A stretch of DNA of 6,015 bases, from NCBI GenBank assembly GCA_002316585.1, contig DCDU01000208.1, positions 1 to 6,015 of the forward strand, read 5' to 3'. The DNA is from Firmicutes bacterium UBA1047. GTDB taxonomy: Bacteria > Bacillota > Clostridia > Tissierellales > Sedimentibacteraceae. The notes below the pieces were generated by a model. It ran no database searches. It had not been told where the DNA came from and worked only from the letters and a program-made list of their open reading frames with translations. The translations under genes and the position numbers were made by a program. This document shows positions 1 through 5,762 of this stretch, in pieces; position 1 is the first letter of the stretch, and every line of letters begins with the position of its first letter.

Positions 1-624
1 TCCGTGGGGAACCTCTTCCTGCAAATACATTAGGGCCTTTTCTCTGATAATTTCCGCCGCAACAAAACGCTCCGGCCTGTCTGTTATATAGTCCGCCGGA
101 AAATACATGGGTCCCGGTTTCAAATATTTTACAATTAATTTTATTAATGCATCCACTCCTAAATTATTAAGTGCGGATATGGGCATTATATCGTCAAAAA
201 CCTTATATTTGTCAAATTCAGCTGCAATGCGCATTGCAGCCTCTTGGTCAAACTTATCGATTTTATTTATTATTAATATTTTTTTTGTTTTTATATCCTT
301 TATTTTCTCGATAATGAATTCATCCCCGGGTCCTATTTTGTTAAATTCATCCGTTATCATTATCAATACATCCATTTCCTCCAAGGCTGAGTCTACTTCC
401 GTATTCATAAATTCACCGAGCTGATTTTTCGGCTTGTGAATTCCCGGAGTATCCATAAATATTATCTGAGCTTCATCGTCCGTATATACGGTTCTTATTG
501 TATTTCTCGTAGTTTGCGGCTTATCAGACATTATAGATATTTTTTCGCCTATCATGTTATTCATAAGTGTTGACTTGCCGACATTTGGTCTTCCTATTAT
601 TGTTACGAATCCTGATTTAAACAT
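1..624 (-). CDS. era: GTPase Era, 3' end cut by window edge
   Basis: Era is an essential Ras-like GTPase that binds 16S rRNA and assists 30S subunit maturation. The visible 208 residues carry the full G domain: P-loop GRPNVGKS at residues 11-18, the Era switch I signature with QTTRN at 37-41, G3 motif DTPG at 58-61 followed by IHKP, G4 motif NKID at 120-123, and G5 motif SAL at 150-152. The fragment ends at EEVPHG, the usual entry to the C-terminal KH RNA-binding domain, so roughly 90 residues lie beyond base 1. The ATG at 622-624 has an AGGA SD at 630-633, five bases upstream, which abuts the cdd stop codon; the gap to cdd is 11 bases. It is the last visible gene of the operon. Identification is secure from the motif set and gene order; only the missing KH domain is unseen. 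Confidence 0.97.
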   Translation of the reverse strand, partial: MFKSGFVTIIGRPNVGKSTLMNNMIGEKISIMSDKPQTTRNTIRTVYTDDEAQIIFMDTPGIHKPKNQLGEFMNTEVDSALEEMDVLIMITDEFNKIGPGDEFIIEKIKDIKTKKILIINKIDKFDQEAAMRIAAEFDKYKVFDDIMPISALNNLGVDALIKLIVKYLKPGPMYFPADYITDRPERFVAAEIIREKALMYLQEEVPHG

Positions 625-635
625 ATTGTTCCTTT

Positions 636-1031
636 CTATTTGTCTAAGTTTTCCGGTCCGAAGCTGTTAGGCAATAATTCATCCAAAGTGTAAACATCGT
701 AAGAATCTAAATTTTTTGCACAGATAACCTTTATATCCTTGCCGAATTCCACCATAAACTGCCTGCATACTCCGCAGGGGAAAGAAGTTTTTATTTCGCT
801 TCCTACAACCGCAATTTTGTCAATATCTCTGTAGCCTTCAGAAATACACTTCGTAAAAGCGACTCTTTCGGCGCATATTGTAGGAGAGAAGGATGCGGAT
901 TCTATGTTGCATCCGGTAAACACCTTGCCGCTTTTAGTATATACAGCAGCTCCCACTTTATATTTTGAATATGGACTGTATGATTTCTCTCTTGCCTCCA
1001 TAGCAATTTTAATAAGTAATTTATCTTCCAT
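636..1031 (-). CDS. cdd: Cytidine deaminase, tetrameric zinc type
   Basis: The enzyme hydrolytically deaminates cytidine and deoxycytidine to uridine and deoxyuridine in pyrimidine salvage; it is cytosolic. At 131 residues it has the length of the short homotetrameric class found in Bacillus. The zinc and catalytic signature is complete: CAE at residues 53-55 (Cys53 ligand, Glu55 proton shuttle) and PCGVC at 85-89 (Cys86 and Cys89 ligands). The substrate-binding NIE stretch is at 42-44, and the N-terminal YSPYSKYKVGAA region is typical. The ATG at 1029-1031 has an AGGGG SD at 1037-1041 with five-base spacing. The gene lies 17 bases after the DUF3048 gene and 11 before era. In many relatives dgkA precedes cdd; here it does not. 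Confidence 0.97.
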   Translation of the reverse strand: MEDKLLIKIAMEAREKSYSPYSKYKVGAAVYTKSGKVFTGCNIESASFSPTICAERVAFTKCISEGYRDIDKIAVVGSEIKTSFPCGVCRQFMVEFGKDIKVICAKNLDSYDVYTLDELLPNSFGPENLDK

Positions 1032-1048
1032 TTTGTCCCCTTTCTTAT

Positions 1049-2101
1049 TTATTCTAAAGTTACCTTATCAAGGCTGTTGACAACCTGTATCCATGTGTTT
1101 CCGGGATTTAATTTAAGCTCTTCCCCATCTGTATAAAATTTTAATCTGCTTTTTTCGGTAACCTTCTCCCATGTTATGGGAATACTTTCGCTGTTTGTAA
1201 TATAAATACCCTTTCCTTCACCGACAGTTCCTAAATACAATCTGCCTTCATTGTCCAATACTGTCTTGGATGTTTCAATAATAATTATATTTTTTGCAGT
1301 TAACTGTTTTTTATCCAGCTCATCAATGTGTTTTTCATTATCCTTGAATCTTAAATATACGCAATTTTCTTCATTATATGTATAATCGGTTGTATTGTAA
1401 GCATTATATACTATATTTACATTTTCCGCATTGTTTGTTTCAAATTTATCTGATAATTTTGTATTTTTTTCATAGAATTCATATCCGTCAAAGCTGCCTT
1501 CAGCTCGGTATCCGTAAGATTCCGCTTCCTTCCTTATAGAGTTTAATGTAGTGTACATATTGTGAGGAGCATATTTTCCCGTATCATTGTACCTCCACAT
1601 GGCTCCCGAATAAAGTCCGTCCACATCGGCAACACTCAGCCTTCTTATTTCTGCAAAAGCATCCTGACTTCCTCCGACATGGACAAATATTCCGTCATTT
1701 TCCAATGCATAATAAACTATGTAGGGTCTTGCGCTCCTTACAGGACCGACGCGCTCCGGTTCCTTTGAAAGAAATATACATAAATATCTGGTAAAAGGAT
1801 GCTCTACTTCAACTTCATAAACAATTTCAGCTTGGCTTATACCCGCCTGCCATCTTGCACTTGGATGATTGTCAATTGATACCGCTACCGGTCTTTTAGA
1901 TAATTCCTCGGGATAATACCTTAAGCCATCCAAGGGTGAAACAACCATGTTAGGGTCAAATGCTTCTTCGATATTATCTTCCGGGTCTTCCCCCGTCTCA
2001 CCGATTATAGGTTCTTCCAACTCCGGTTTATCTACAGTTTCAGATGCGCAGCCGCTGATAAAAAGCAACAATAAAATTAAAACAACTGTTTTATTTTTCA
2101 T
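1049..2101 (-). CDS. DUF3048 (YerB-type) lipoprotein
   Basis: This is a 350-residue predicted surface lipoprotein of the DUF3048/YerB family, whose molecular function is unknown. The N-terminus has a short basic start (MKNK), a leucine/isoleucine-rich hydrophobic core and the lipobox ISGC, with Cys18 as the predicted lipidated residue. An acidic linker rich in Glu and Asp runs from about 20 to 50. The N-terminal DUF3048 domain covers roughly 55-195, with conserved-looking PVAVSIDNHP (71-80), GPVRSARPY (119-127), HVGGS (141-145) and APHNMYT (178-184). A second domain, near 230-347, ends in the typical pattern of an ITW motif and a NPGNTWIQVV stretch. The ATG has a GGGGGAG SD at 2104-2110. It sits 18 bases after ybeY and 17 before cdd, so it is co-transcribed with RNA-maturation genes; no functional link follows from that alone. 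Confidence 0.92.
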   Translation of the reverse strand: MKNKTVVLILLLLFISGCASETVDKPELEEPIIGETGEDPEDNIEEAFDPNMVVSPLDGLRYYPEELSKRPVAVSIDNHPSARWQAGISQAEIVYEVEVEHPFTRYLCIFLSKEPERVGPVRSARPYIVYYALENDGIFVHVGGSQDAFAEIRRLSVADVDGLYSGAMWRYNDTGKYAPHNMYTTLNSIRKEAESYGYRAEGSFDGYEFYEKNTKLSDKFETNNAENVNIVYNAYNTTDYTYNEENCVYLRFKDNEKHIDELDKKQLTAKNIIIIETSKTVLDNEGRLYLGTVGEGKGIYITNSESIPITWEKVTEKSRLKFYTDGEELKLNPGNTWIQVVNSLDKVTLE

Positions 2102-2119
2102 GTCTCCCCCTATAGTTGT

Positions 2120-2566
2120 TTATTTAAATATTTTAAGATTTTTCATAACTTCTTTTTCTTTAGCTCTCATTTCCTTTTTATCATCACTGCTCATGTGGTC
2201 ATATCCTAAAAGATGAAGCATGCTGTGAACGGTTAAATAAATCATTTCTCTTTCCATGCTGTGATTGAAGTCATTAGCTTGTTCAACTATTTTTTGAGTT
2301 GAGAGGACAATGTCCCCAAGAATGGCAACACCGTCAAATTCATCATCCATGGGAAAAGATAATACATCTGTTTCGCTGTCCACATTTCTGTATTCCCTGT
2401 TAAGCGCTTTAATTTCCTCATTGGTAACAAATGAAACGCTCACTTCAAAATCCCCGGTGAGTTCTTCTTCCGATAAAACTGCTTCCACAGCCATTTCTAT
2501 TGCGTTTTCATTGTCCTTTGTAATTTCCATCACATCCTGCCTGTCATCAAACAATACACTTATCAT
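2120..2566 (-). CDS. ybeY: Endoribonuclease / rRNA maturation factor YbeY
   Basis: YbeY is a zinc metalloprotein (UPF0054) implicated in 16S rRNA 3'-end processing and ribosome quality control. The 148-residue product contains the family's H-x3-H-x5-H zinc site as HSMLHLLGYDH, with His114, His118 and His124. It also has the conserved TDVLSFPMD (66-74) and LGDIVLS (83-89) blocks. Length is normal. The ATG at 2564-2566 overlaps the phoH stop codon in an ATGA arrangement, and the GAGGT SD (2576-2580) lies inside phoH, nine bases upstream; this points to translational coupling. An in-frame Met at residue 13 is less likely as start, because it would remove the DDRQD segment that resembles the usual YbeY N-terminus. 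Pairing with phoH and era is widely conserved and fits a shared role in RNA and ribosome metabolism. Confidence 0.97.
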   Translation of the reverse strand: MISVLFDDRQDVMEITKDNENAIEMAVEAVLSEEELTGDFEVSVSFVTNEEIKALNREYRNVDSETDVLSFPMDDEFDGVAILGDIVLSTQKIVEQANDFNHSMEREMIYLTVHSMLHLLGYDHMSSDDKKEMRAKEKEVMKNLKIFK

Positions 2567-3528
2567 TTTTTATTTACCTCATGCTTTTCATATGCTTTTA
2601 TTATATCCTGAACTAATTTATGTCTTACGACATCAGTTGTGTGGAAAAACATGAAGCCTATGTCTTCCACTTCCTTTAAAATGTGAATAACAGACTTAAG
2701 CCCCGATTTCTTGCCTTCAGGCAGGTCTATTTGAGTTATATCTCCTGTTATTACAGCCTTTGAGCCATATCCTAAACGAGTTAAAAACATTTTCATTTGC
2801 TCATTTGTCGTATTTTGAGCTTCATCCAAAATAATGAAGGATGAATCAAGTGTTCGTCCTCTCATATAAGCTAAGGGAGCAACCTCAATCAGTTGTTTTT
2901 CAACATTCTTCATAAAGTTTTCTATTCCCATTATATCGAAAAGCGCATCATAAAGAGGTCTCAAATACGGGTCTACCTTATCCTGCAAATCCCCCGGCAA
3001 AAATCCTAACTTTTCCCCCGCTTCCACTGCAGGCCGTGTAAGAATTATACGCTCAACTTCTTTTTTTCTGAATGAATTTACTGCTGCTGCTACTGCCAAA
3101 TATGTTTTGCCTGTTCCAGCAGGACCTATTCCGAAAGTAACATCCTTGGAATTAATCATGTCAATATATCTTTTTTGTCCTACTGTCTTTGGCTTAATAA
3201 CTCTGCCTGAAGCAGATGTTACAATTACTTCCTTTAAAATTTGATTGTAGTCTATGTCTGAGTTTGATTTATTTGCTTCAATTAAATAAACAACCTTTTG
3301 ATCGCTTATTTCACCTTCCGCTCGTACTGTATTTAATATATCCTTTAATATCTTTGCTGCCGCTTCCGATTTTTCCTTTTCTCCGGTTACTTTTACAGCT
3401 CCGTTTCTTACTAAAATATTAACGTCATAATAACTTTTAATAATTTTAATATTTTTATCATGAATCCCCAATAATTTAATTAATTCATCCTCGTTTGCAA
3501 TTAAAACATTTTCTTCGAAAAAATCCAT
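2563..3528 (-). CDS. phoH: PhoH-family ATPase (PhoH/PhoL)
   Basis: This is a cytoplasmic P-loop ATPase of the PhoH family, related to the N-terminal helicase-like fold; a role in RNA metabolism is inferred in the field from its fixed association with ybeY and era. The protein has 321 residues, a normal length. Residues 1-100 form the variable N-terminal region with a KH-like pattern (DVNILVRNGAVKVTGE around 35-50). The ATPase domain follows: Walker A GPAGTGKT (135-142), LTRPAVEAGEKLGFLPGD (163-180), Walker B FIILDEAQN (231-239), TGDITQIDLP (261-270), and VVRHKLV near 300-306 with the probable sensor arginine 302. The ATG has an AGGAGG SD at 3533-3538 that overlaps the yqfD TAG stop. Its own TGA stop overlaps the ybeY start. 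The adjacent yqfF gene common in Bacillus and many clostridia is absent. Confidence 0.97.
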   Translation of the reverse strand: MDFFEENVLIANEDELIKLLGIHDKNIKIIKSYYDVNILVRNGAVKVTGEKEKSEAAAKILKDILNTVRAEGEISDQKVVYLIEANKSNSDIDYNQILKEVIVTSASGRVIKPKTVGQKRYIDMINSKDVTFGIGPAGTGKTYLAVAAAVNSFRKKEVERIILTRPAVEAGEKLGFLPGDLQDKVDPYLRPLYDALFDIMGIENFMKNVEKQLIEVAPLAYMRGRTLDSSFIILDEAQNTTNEQMKMFLTRLGYGSKAVITGDITQIDLPEGKKSGLKSVIHILKEVEDIGFMFFHTTDVVRHKLVQDIIKAYEKHEVNKK

Positions 3529-3536
3529 TAATCCTC

Positions 3537-4736
3537 CTAAGTTTCTTCTGTCTTATCTTCTGTAGTAGGAAAAATCCTTACCTTTTCTCCTATATCTTCA
3601 ATTACTTCAATTTGTGCTATTAAATAATAAAAATCTTCATCATCCGAAAAGTTAATGGTTGATTTTAAAATTCTGCTGTCATCATTGCACCTTTTAAGCA
3701 ATTCATCATACATGCTGATTTTCATTTTATTTTGTGCTGTTTTTTCATCTATTTCAATTTCCATTATTACTTCTTCATAGTATACACCCTTTAAAATGCT
3801 AATATCAGTTAATTTTGAAATAATAGGCACATTTATATTGCTCTCCCTATAATTATAATTTTCATAGGGCTCTTTGTCACCTATTATTTTAATACTATTT
3901 CCATTTATTTTCAAGTAATAAACAGACTTGCTTTTATTCGTTGACACATTCACGCTTCTTATTTTTTCTTCTTTCATTTCGAAATTATAATATGTTTTGC
4001 CATAAACAACGCCCTCTGAAGGTACCATAACAAATTCTTCCGAGTTTTTATTTTTAACTATTCCCATTATCAAGGTCTGACCCTCATATACAACGCTCCC
4101 CTCCTTGACCACAGGCTGACCGCTTTTAGCTATTACCTTGCTTATAATTGCATTTTTTGCAGAAATAATGCTGCTTGGCTCATTGCTTTTTATTTTAGAC
4201 GGCTCAGGCTCCCTTTCTCTCACAAAAATAATTAATTTAGAGCCTTCCAAATATACTTCAACAAATTTATAATTTTCAAAATTATTATAAATTAGGGTTT
4301 CTAATTTTTTAGTTTCTATTTGTGACATGAAAACAGGTATATTAATTTGGTTTTCCGACAGCAGGGCGAGTATTTTATTTGTATTTGTCTGGTTTGTTCC
4401 CACAACTTCAACTTCCCATATCATTGAAGTCAGCAGATAAAGAGATATTATCAATATAAAAACCCCAATTGAAAAGCCTCTTCTGAATTTAACCTTGTTA
4501 AGTTTTAACATAAATCCTTTTTTACCGACCGGTTTCATTATTTCATTAATAAAATCTGAGTTTTTAATATAATCATCATAGGAAATTTTAAATTTTATCC
4601 CTTTGTTTTTCTTTTCTACATCCCAAACCGTAATATTTTTTCTCCGGAGTATATTCAAGATTTTTTCCGAGTTAATGTCATCCAGGCGAATGACAACATA
4701 GCCTCTAATTAAATACATCAGCTTGAATATTAACAT
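3537..4736 (-). CDS. yqfD: Sporulation membrane protein YqfD
   Basis: The 399-residue product matches the YqfD family, a membrane protein of endospore formers that in Bacillus subtilis belongs to the mother-cell SigE programme; its biochemical function is unknown. The N-terminal 85 residues are soluble and begin with the family-typical IRGYVVIRLDD (10-20). A single membrane helix spans about 88-107 (a run of Ile, Leu and Phe ending in MIW). It is followed by WEVEVVGTNQTNTNKI (107-122), which resembles the entry of a POTRA/FtsQ-like extracytoplasmic domain. The rest, to residue 399, is a Lys/Glu-rich beta-type domain. The start ATG is five bases after an AAGGAG SD (4742-4747) that encodes the last two residues of YqfC, and the yqfC stop is two bases upstream, so the pair is tightly coupled. 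An in-frame Met at residue 7 is possible but worse placed. Confidence 0.94.
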   Translation of the reverse strand: MLIFKLMYLIRGYVVIRLDDINSEKILNILRRKNITVWDVEKKNKGIKFKISYDDYIKNSDFINEIMKPVGKKGFMLKLNKVKFRRGFSIGVFILIISLYLLTSMIWEVEVVGTNQTNTNKILALLSENQINIPVFMSQIETKKLETLIYNNFENYKFVEVYLEGSKLIIFVREREPEPSKIKSNEPSSIISAKNAIISKVIAKSGQPVVKEGSVVYEGQTLIMGIVKNKNSEEFVMVPSEGVVYGKTYYNFEMKEEKIRSVNVSTNKSKSVYYLKINGNSIKIIGDKEPYENYNYRESNINVPIISKLTDISILKGVYYEEVIMEIEIDEKTAQNKMKISMYDELLKRCNDDSRILKSTINFSDDEDFYYLIAQIEVIEDIGEKVRIFPTTEDKTEET

Positions 4737-4738
4737 GA

Positions 4739-5020
4739 CTACTCCTTCATACTAAATATTATTTCTTTGATATTCCCCTTTACTATTACTTTATAATTAT
4801 TGATTTCTTCTATTTTAAATTTGGAGCCCTTTATTGTTATATCCTGGTCATTGGTTTTCACACTTACCATAGTGTCTTCATAGATTTTTATCCCCAAATG
4901 ATTTTCTATTATAACCTTTTTATTGCCATGCATCCTTAAATCAAAATTATCCGATAAAACATTATTAGGAATTTCCAATTCATCAGCCAAGTTGCTCCTG
5001 AAATTGTTAAACTTGCTCAT
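4739..5020 (-). CDS. yqfC: Sporulation protein YqfC (YabP/YqfC family)
   Basis: This is a small, probably soluble protein of the YabP/YqfC family, found in endospore formers next to yqfD. Its function is unknown; YabP relatives act in spore-coat assembly. With the ATG at 5018-5020 it has 93 residues. Family-like features are the ELEIPNNVL segment (14-22) and VIIENHLGIKIYEDT (36-50, compare the usual IENHRGI). A C-terminal series of short beta strands around ITIKG and VIVKGNI ends in IIFS. The start was chosen because GGAGGGG (5024-5030) sits at ideal SD distance from this ATG. An in-frame TTG at 5030-5032 would add four residues but overlaps the SD itself. This is the first gene of the operon, two bases before yqfD, directly downstream of the promoter pair described at 5046-5080. 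Confidence 0.92.
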   Translation of the reverse strand: MSKFNNFRSNLADELEIPNNVLSDNFDLRMHGNKKVIIENHLGIKIYEDTMVSVKTNDQDITIKGSKFKIEEINNYKVIVKGNIKEIIFSMKE

Positions 5021-5023
5021 AAT

Positions 5024-5030
5024 CCCCTCC
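5024..5030 (-). promoter_or_regulatory. SD that fixes the yqfC start
   Basis: On the minus strand the bases read GGAGGGG, five bases from GGAGG to the ATG at 5020. The upstream in-frame TTG codon (5030-5032) shares its last base with this SD and has no SD of its own, so the 93-residue form of YqfC is preferred over a 97-residue one. Confidence 0.85.
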
Positions 5031-5045
5031 AAAGCAAATATTTGT

Positions 5046-5074
5046 CTTATAATAAATTATGCAGGTAGTGACAA
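5046..5074 (-). promoter_or_regulatory. SigA-type promoter of the yqfC-era operon
   Basis: On the minus strand there is TTGTCA (5069-5074, five of six to TTGACA), a 17-base spacer, and TATAAG (5046-5051, five of six to TATAAT). Transcription would start near 5039, leaving a leader of about 20 bases with the yqfC SD in it. Position, spacing and orientation make this the best candidate for vegetative expression of the downstream housekeeping genes. It is a reading of consensus only. Confidence 0.65.
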
Positions 5075-5080
5075 GTCTAT
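5054..5080 (-). promoter_or_regulatory. SigE-like sporulation promoter overlapping the SigA one
   Basis: On the minus strand ATAGA (5076-5080) is followed by 14 bases and then CATAATTT (5054-5061). This resembles the SigE pattern of an ATA-containing -35, about 14 bases, and a CATAcAaT -10. A SigE site would fit yqfC-yqfD, which are mother-cell genes in Bacillus subtilis. The match is partial and lies in AT-rich DNA, so it is inference. Confidence 0.4.
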
Positions 5081-5081
5081 G

Positions 5082-5108
5082 AAAATTAAAAAGAACCCTT
5101 TGGGCTCT
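5082..5108 (-). terminator. Intrinsic terminator just upstream of the yqfC promoter
   Basis: In minus-strand RNA, AGAGCCC (5102-5108) pairs with GGGUUCU (5092-5098) around an AAA loop, giving seven pairs including one G-U. Next come five U, two A and four U (5092-5082). On the plus strand the same stem has a C-A mismatch and no T-run, so it works in the minus direction. It ends two bases before the SigE-like -35. No confident gene lies directly upstream; it may end a transcript from the spacer, or be left over from a lost upstream gene such as yqeY or rpsU, which often precede yqfC. Confidence 0.6.
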
Positions 5109-5213
5109 AAGAGGTTATTTACAAATTAATAAAAAGAAAGAAAAATACAAGGAATGTGAAATATAATCATAATTTTATAGTTGTATACTACCAAATATCA
5201 ATAAATAATTTAT

Positions 5214-5293
5214 AGCTCCCGTCAACTTTTCACCCGAGTTGTTATTATATGACTACCCATTGAGCCGGCAGAATAGATAATCCGTCTATTGCT
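5214..5293. repeat. Higher-GC block with short inverted repeats, possible element remnant
   Basis: This block is richer in G and C than its surroundings. It holds a perfect 6-base inverted repeat AATAGA/TCTATT around a 7-base loop (5272-5290) and a 5-base CAACT/AGTTG pair with a 9-base loop (5223-5241). The segment around GTCAACTTTTCACCC loosely resembles motifs near the ends of some clostridial insertion sequences. No transposase frame, matching distant inverted end or target duplication is visible, so an element remnant is only a suggestion; a structured RNA is an alternative. Confidence 0.25.
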
Positions 5294-5419
5294 TAAAAAA
5301 ATTGGTGTAACACTTGTCCTATTTCTGCATATATTAAATTGGGTATAGAATGTCCTGATTATATCGATGATAATAAATTAAAATATATCCTAACTCATTG
5401 TTATAAATTAATCAAATGA
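5264..5419 (+). pseudogene. Possible broken gene fragment with a CxxC motif
   Basis: In one plus-strand frame, a TAA at 5294-5296 interrupts a readable stretch. Before the stop it gives AGRIDNPSIA (5264-5293). After it there are 40 codons to a TGA at 5417-5419, including NWCNTCPISAY, IKLGIECPDYIDDN and an ending LTHCYKLIK. The later part has a protein-like composition (four cysteines, among them CNTC and a further Cys-Pro, plus Trp, Asp and Glu), unlike the Ile/Asn/Tyr-rich translation of nearby spacer. Third codon positions are mostly A or T, as in the real genes here. There is no ATG and no SD, and another in-frame stop lies at 5261-5263. It could be the 3' remnant of a small metal- or redox-binding protein, or chance. 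The family is not recognised. Confidence 0.25.
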
Positions 5420-5509
5420 TATATTTGGACAATACGCAATATAAATCAGTAAAATAATAGTTGTAAATATTATCAGAGTTAAGACTTTTTCCTTTACAGC
5501 AACCTCCAA
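5408..5509 (-). CDS. Possible one-helix membrane micropeptide, doubtful start
   Basis: A short minus-strand frame ends at TAA 5408-5410 and encodes a basic/acidic start (VKEKV), a hydrophobic run LTLIIFTTIILLIYIAY long enough to span a membrane, and the tail CPNISFD. A clean GGAGG (5503-5507) sits exactly five bases before codon GTA (5495-5497), which is not a normal start. The nearest in-frame start is TTG (5507-5509), which overlaps the SD and gives 33 residues. This looks like either a micropeptide whose GTG start has changed to GTA or a chance hydrophobic frame in AT-rich DNA. No relative is recognised. If transcribed, it would come from the promoter-like site at 5689-5717 and end at the terminator at 5082-5108. 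Confidence 0.2.
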   Translation of the reverse strand: MEVAVKEKVLTLIIFTTIILLIYIAYCPNISFD

Positions 5510-5683
5510 TTTTGTTATGCAATAAATGATGTCTGTTGTTTATAATAAATAAATTACCTTAATTTGGATAATAATATAATAAATCCATAATTTTATTCTC
5601 CCATTTTCTATTTATTACTTTTTATACCAACTCATCTCTTTCTTATAATAATAAATGCAAATGATTTCCCATTAAAGATAGAC

Positions 5684-5751
5684 ATACAATTATTTGATGC
5701 ATTATTATTATAGTCAATACAATTATACAATGTATTTCATACATATACAAT
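5684..5751 (+). repeat. Four ATACAAT heptamers and a 15-base palindrome
   Basis: ATACAAT occurs four times on the plus strand (5684-5690, 5717-5723, 5725-5731, 5745-5751). Between the last two lies ATGTAT-TTC-ATACAT (5730-5744), a perfect 6-3-6 dyad. The cluster surrounds the promoter-like site on the minus strand, which would suit an operator, but low-complexity AT-rich DNA can produce such repeats by chance. Confidence 0.3.
5689..5717 (-). promoter_or_regulatory. Promoter-like site in the spacer, minus strand
   Basis: On the minus strand TTGACT (5712-5717, five of six) is followed by a 17-base spacer and AATAAT (5689-5694, five of six). It lies about 45 bases downstream of the terminator at 5763-5794, so it could open a new transcript leading into the spacer. 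AT-rich DNA yields such matches often and no convincing gene follows. Confidence 0.35.
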
Positions 5752-5762
5752 CATATCTTCCG

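Larger units (their letters stand above)
5109..5762. other. AT-rich spacer without a confident gene
   Basis: This stretch of about 650 bases between two minus-strand terminators is strongly AT-rich and has stop codons in all frames; no reading frame with both a normal start and a recognisable product is present. It contains only weak candidates, listed separately: a block of higher GC near 5214-5293, a plus-strand cysteine-containing fragment, a one-helix micropeptide on the minus strand, and a promoter-like site with repeated heptamers. No tRNA, rRNA, CRISPR or known riboswitch was recognised. Confidence 0.7.

Noticed and set aside
107..424. Plus-strand reading frame of 105 codons
   Set aside because: It is antisense to the well-supported era GTPase domain, with serine/isoleucine-rich composition typical of a shadow frame and no SD.
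1562..2216. Two plus-strand frames opposite the DUF3048 and ybeY genes
   Set aside because: Both lie antisense to genes with clear family motifs and lack recognisable domains or ribosome binding sites.
2310..2654. Plus-strand frame of 114 codons, serine-rich
   Set aside because: Antisense to ybeY and the end of phoH; the serine-rich translation is a by-product of the opposite strand.
5021..5032. TTG start giving a 97-residue YqfC
   Set aside because: The TTG overlaps the SD that serves the ATG at 5018-5020 and has no upstream SD of its own.
4923..5129. Plus-strand frame running from yqfC into the spacer
   Set aside because: Overlaps the yqfC coding region, both promoters and the terminator on the opposite strand; no SD and no recognisable product.
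5214..5293. Considered as a known riboswitch
   Set aside because: The inverted repeats do not fit conserved cores of the riboswitch classes I can recall, and no regulated gene follows directly.
5559..5588. Nine-codon frame MDLLYYYPN with a GGGAG SD at 5598-5602
   Set aside because: Too short to support as a gene; it could be a leader peptide, but no attenuator structure follows it. The frame beyond its stop continues open for about 40 codons with low-complexity Asn/Tyr-rich content that looks like chance.
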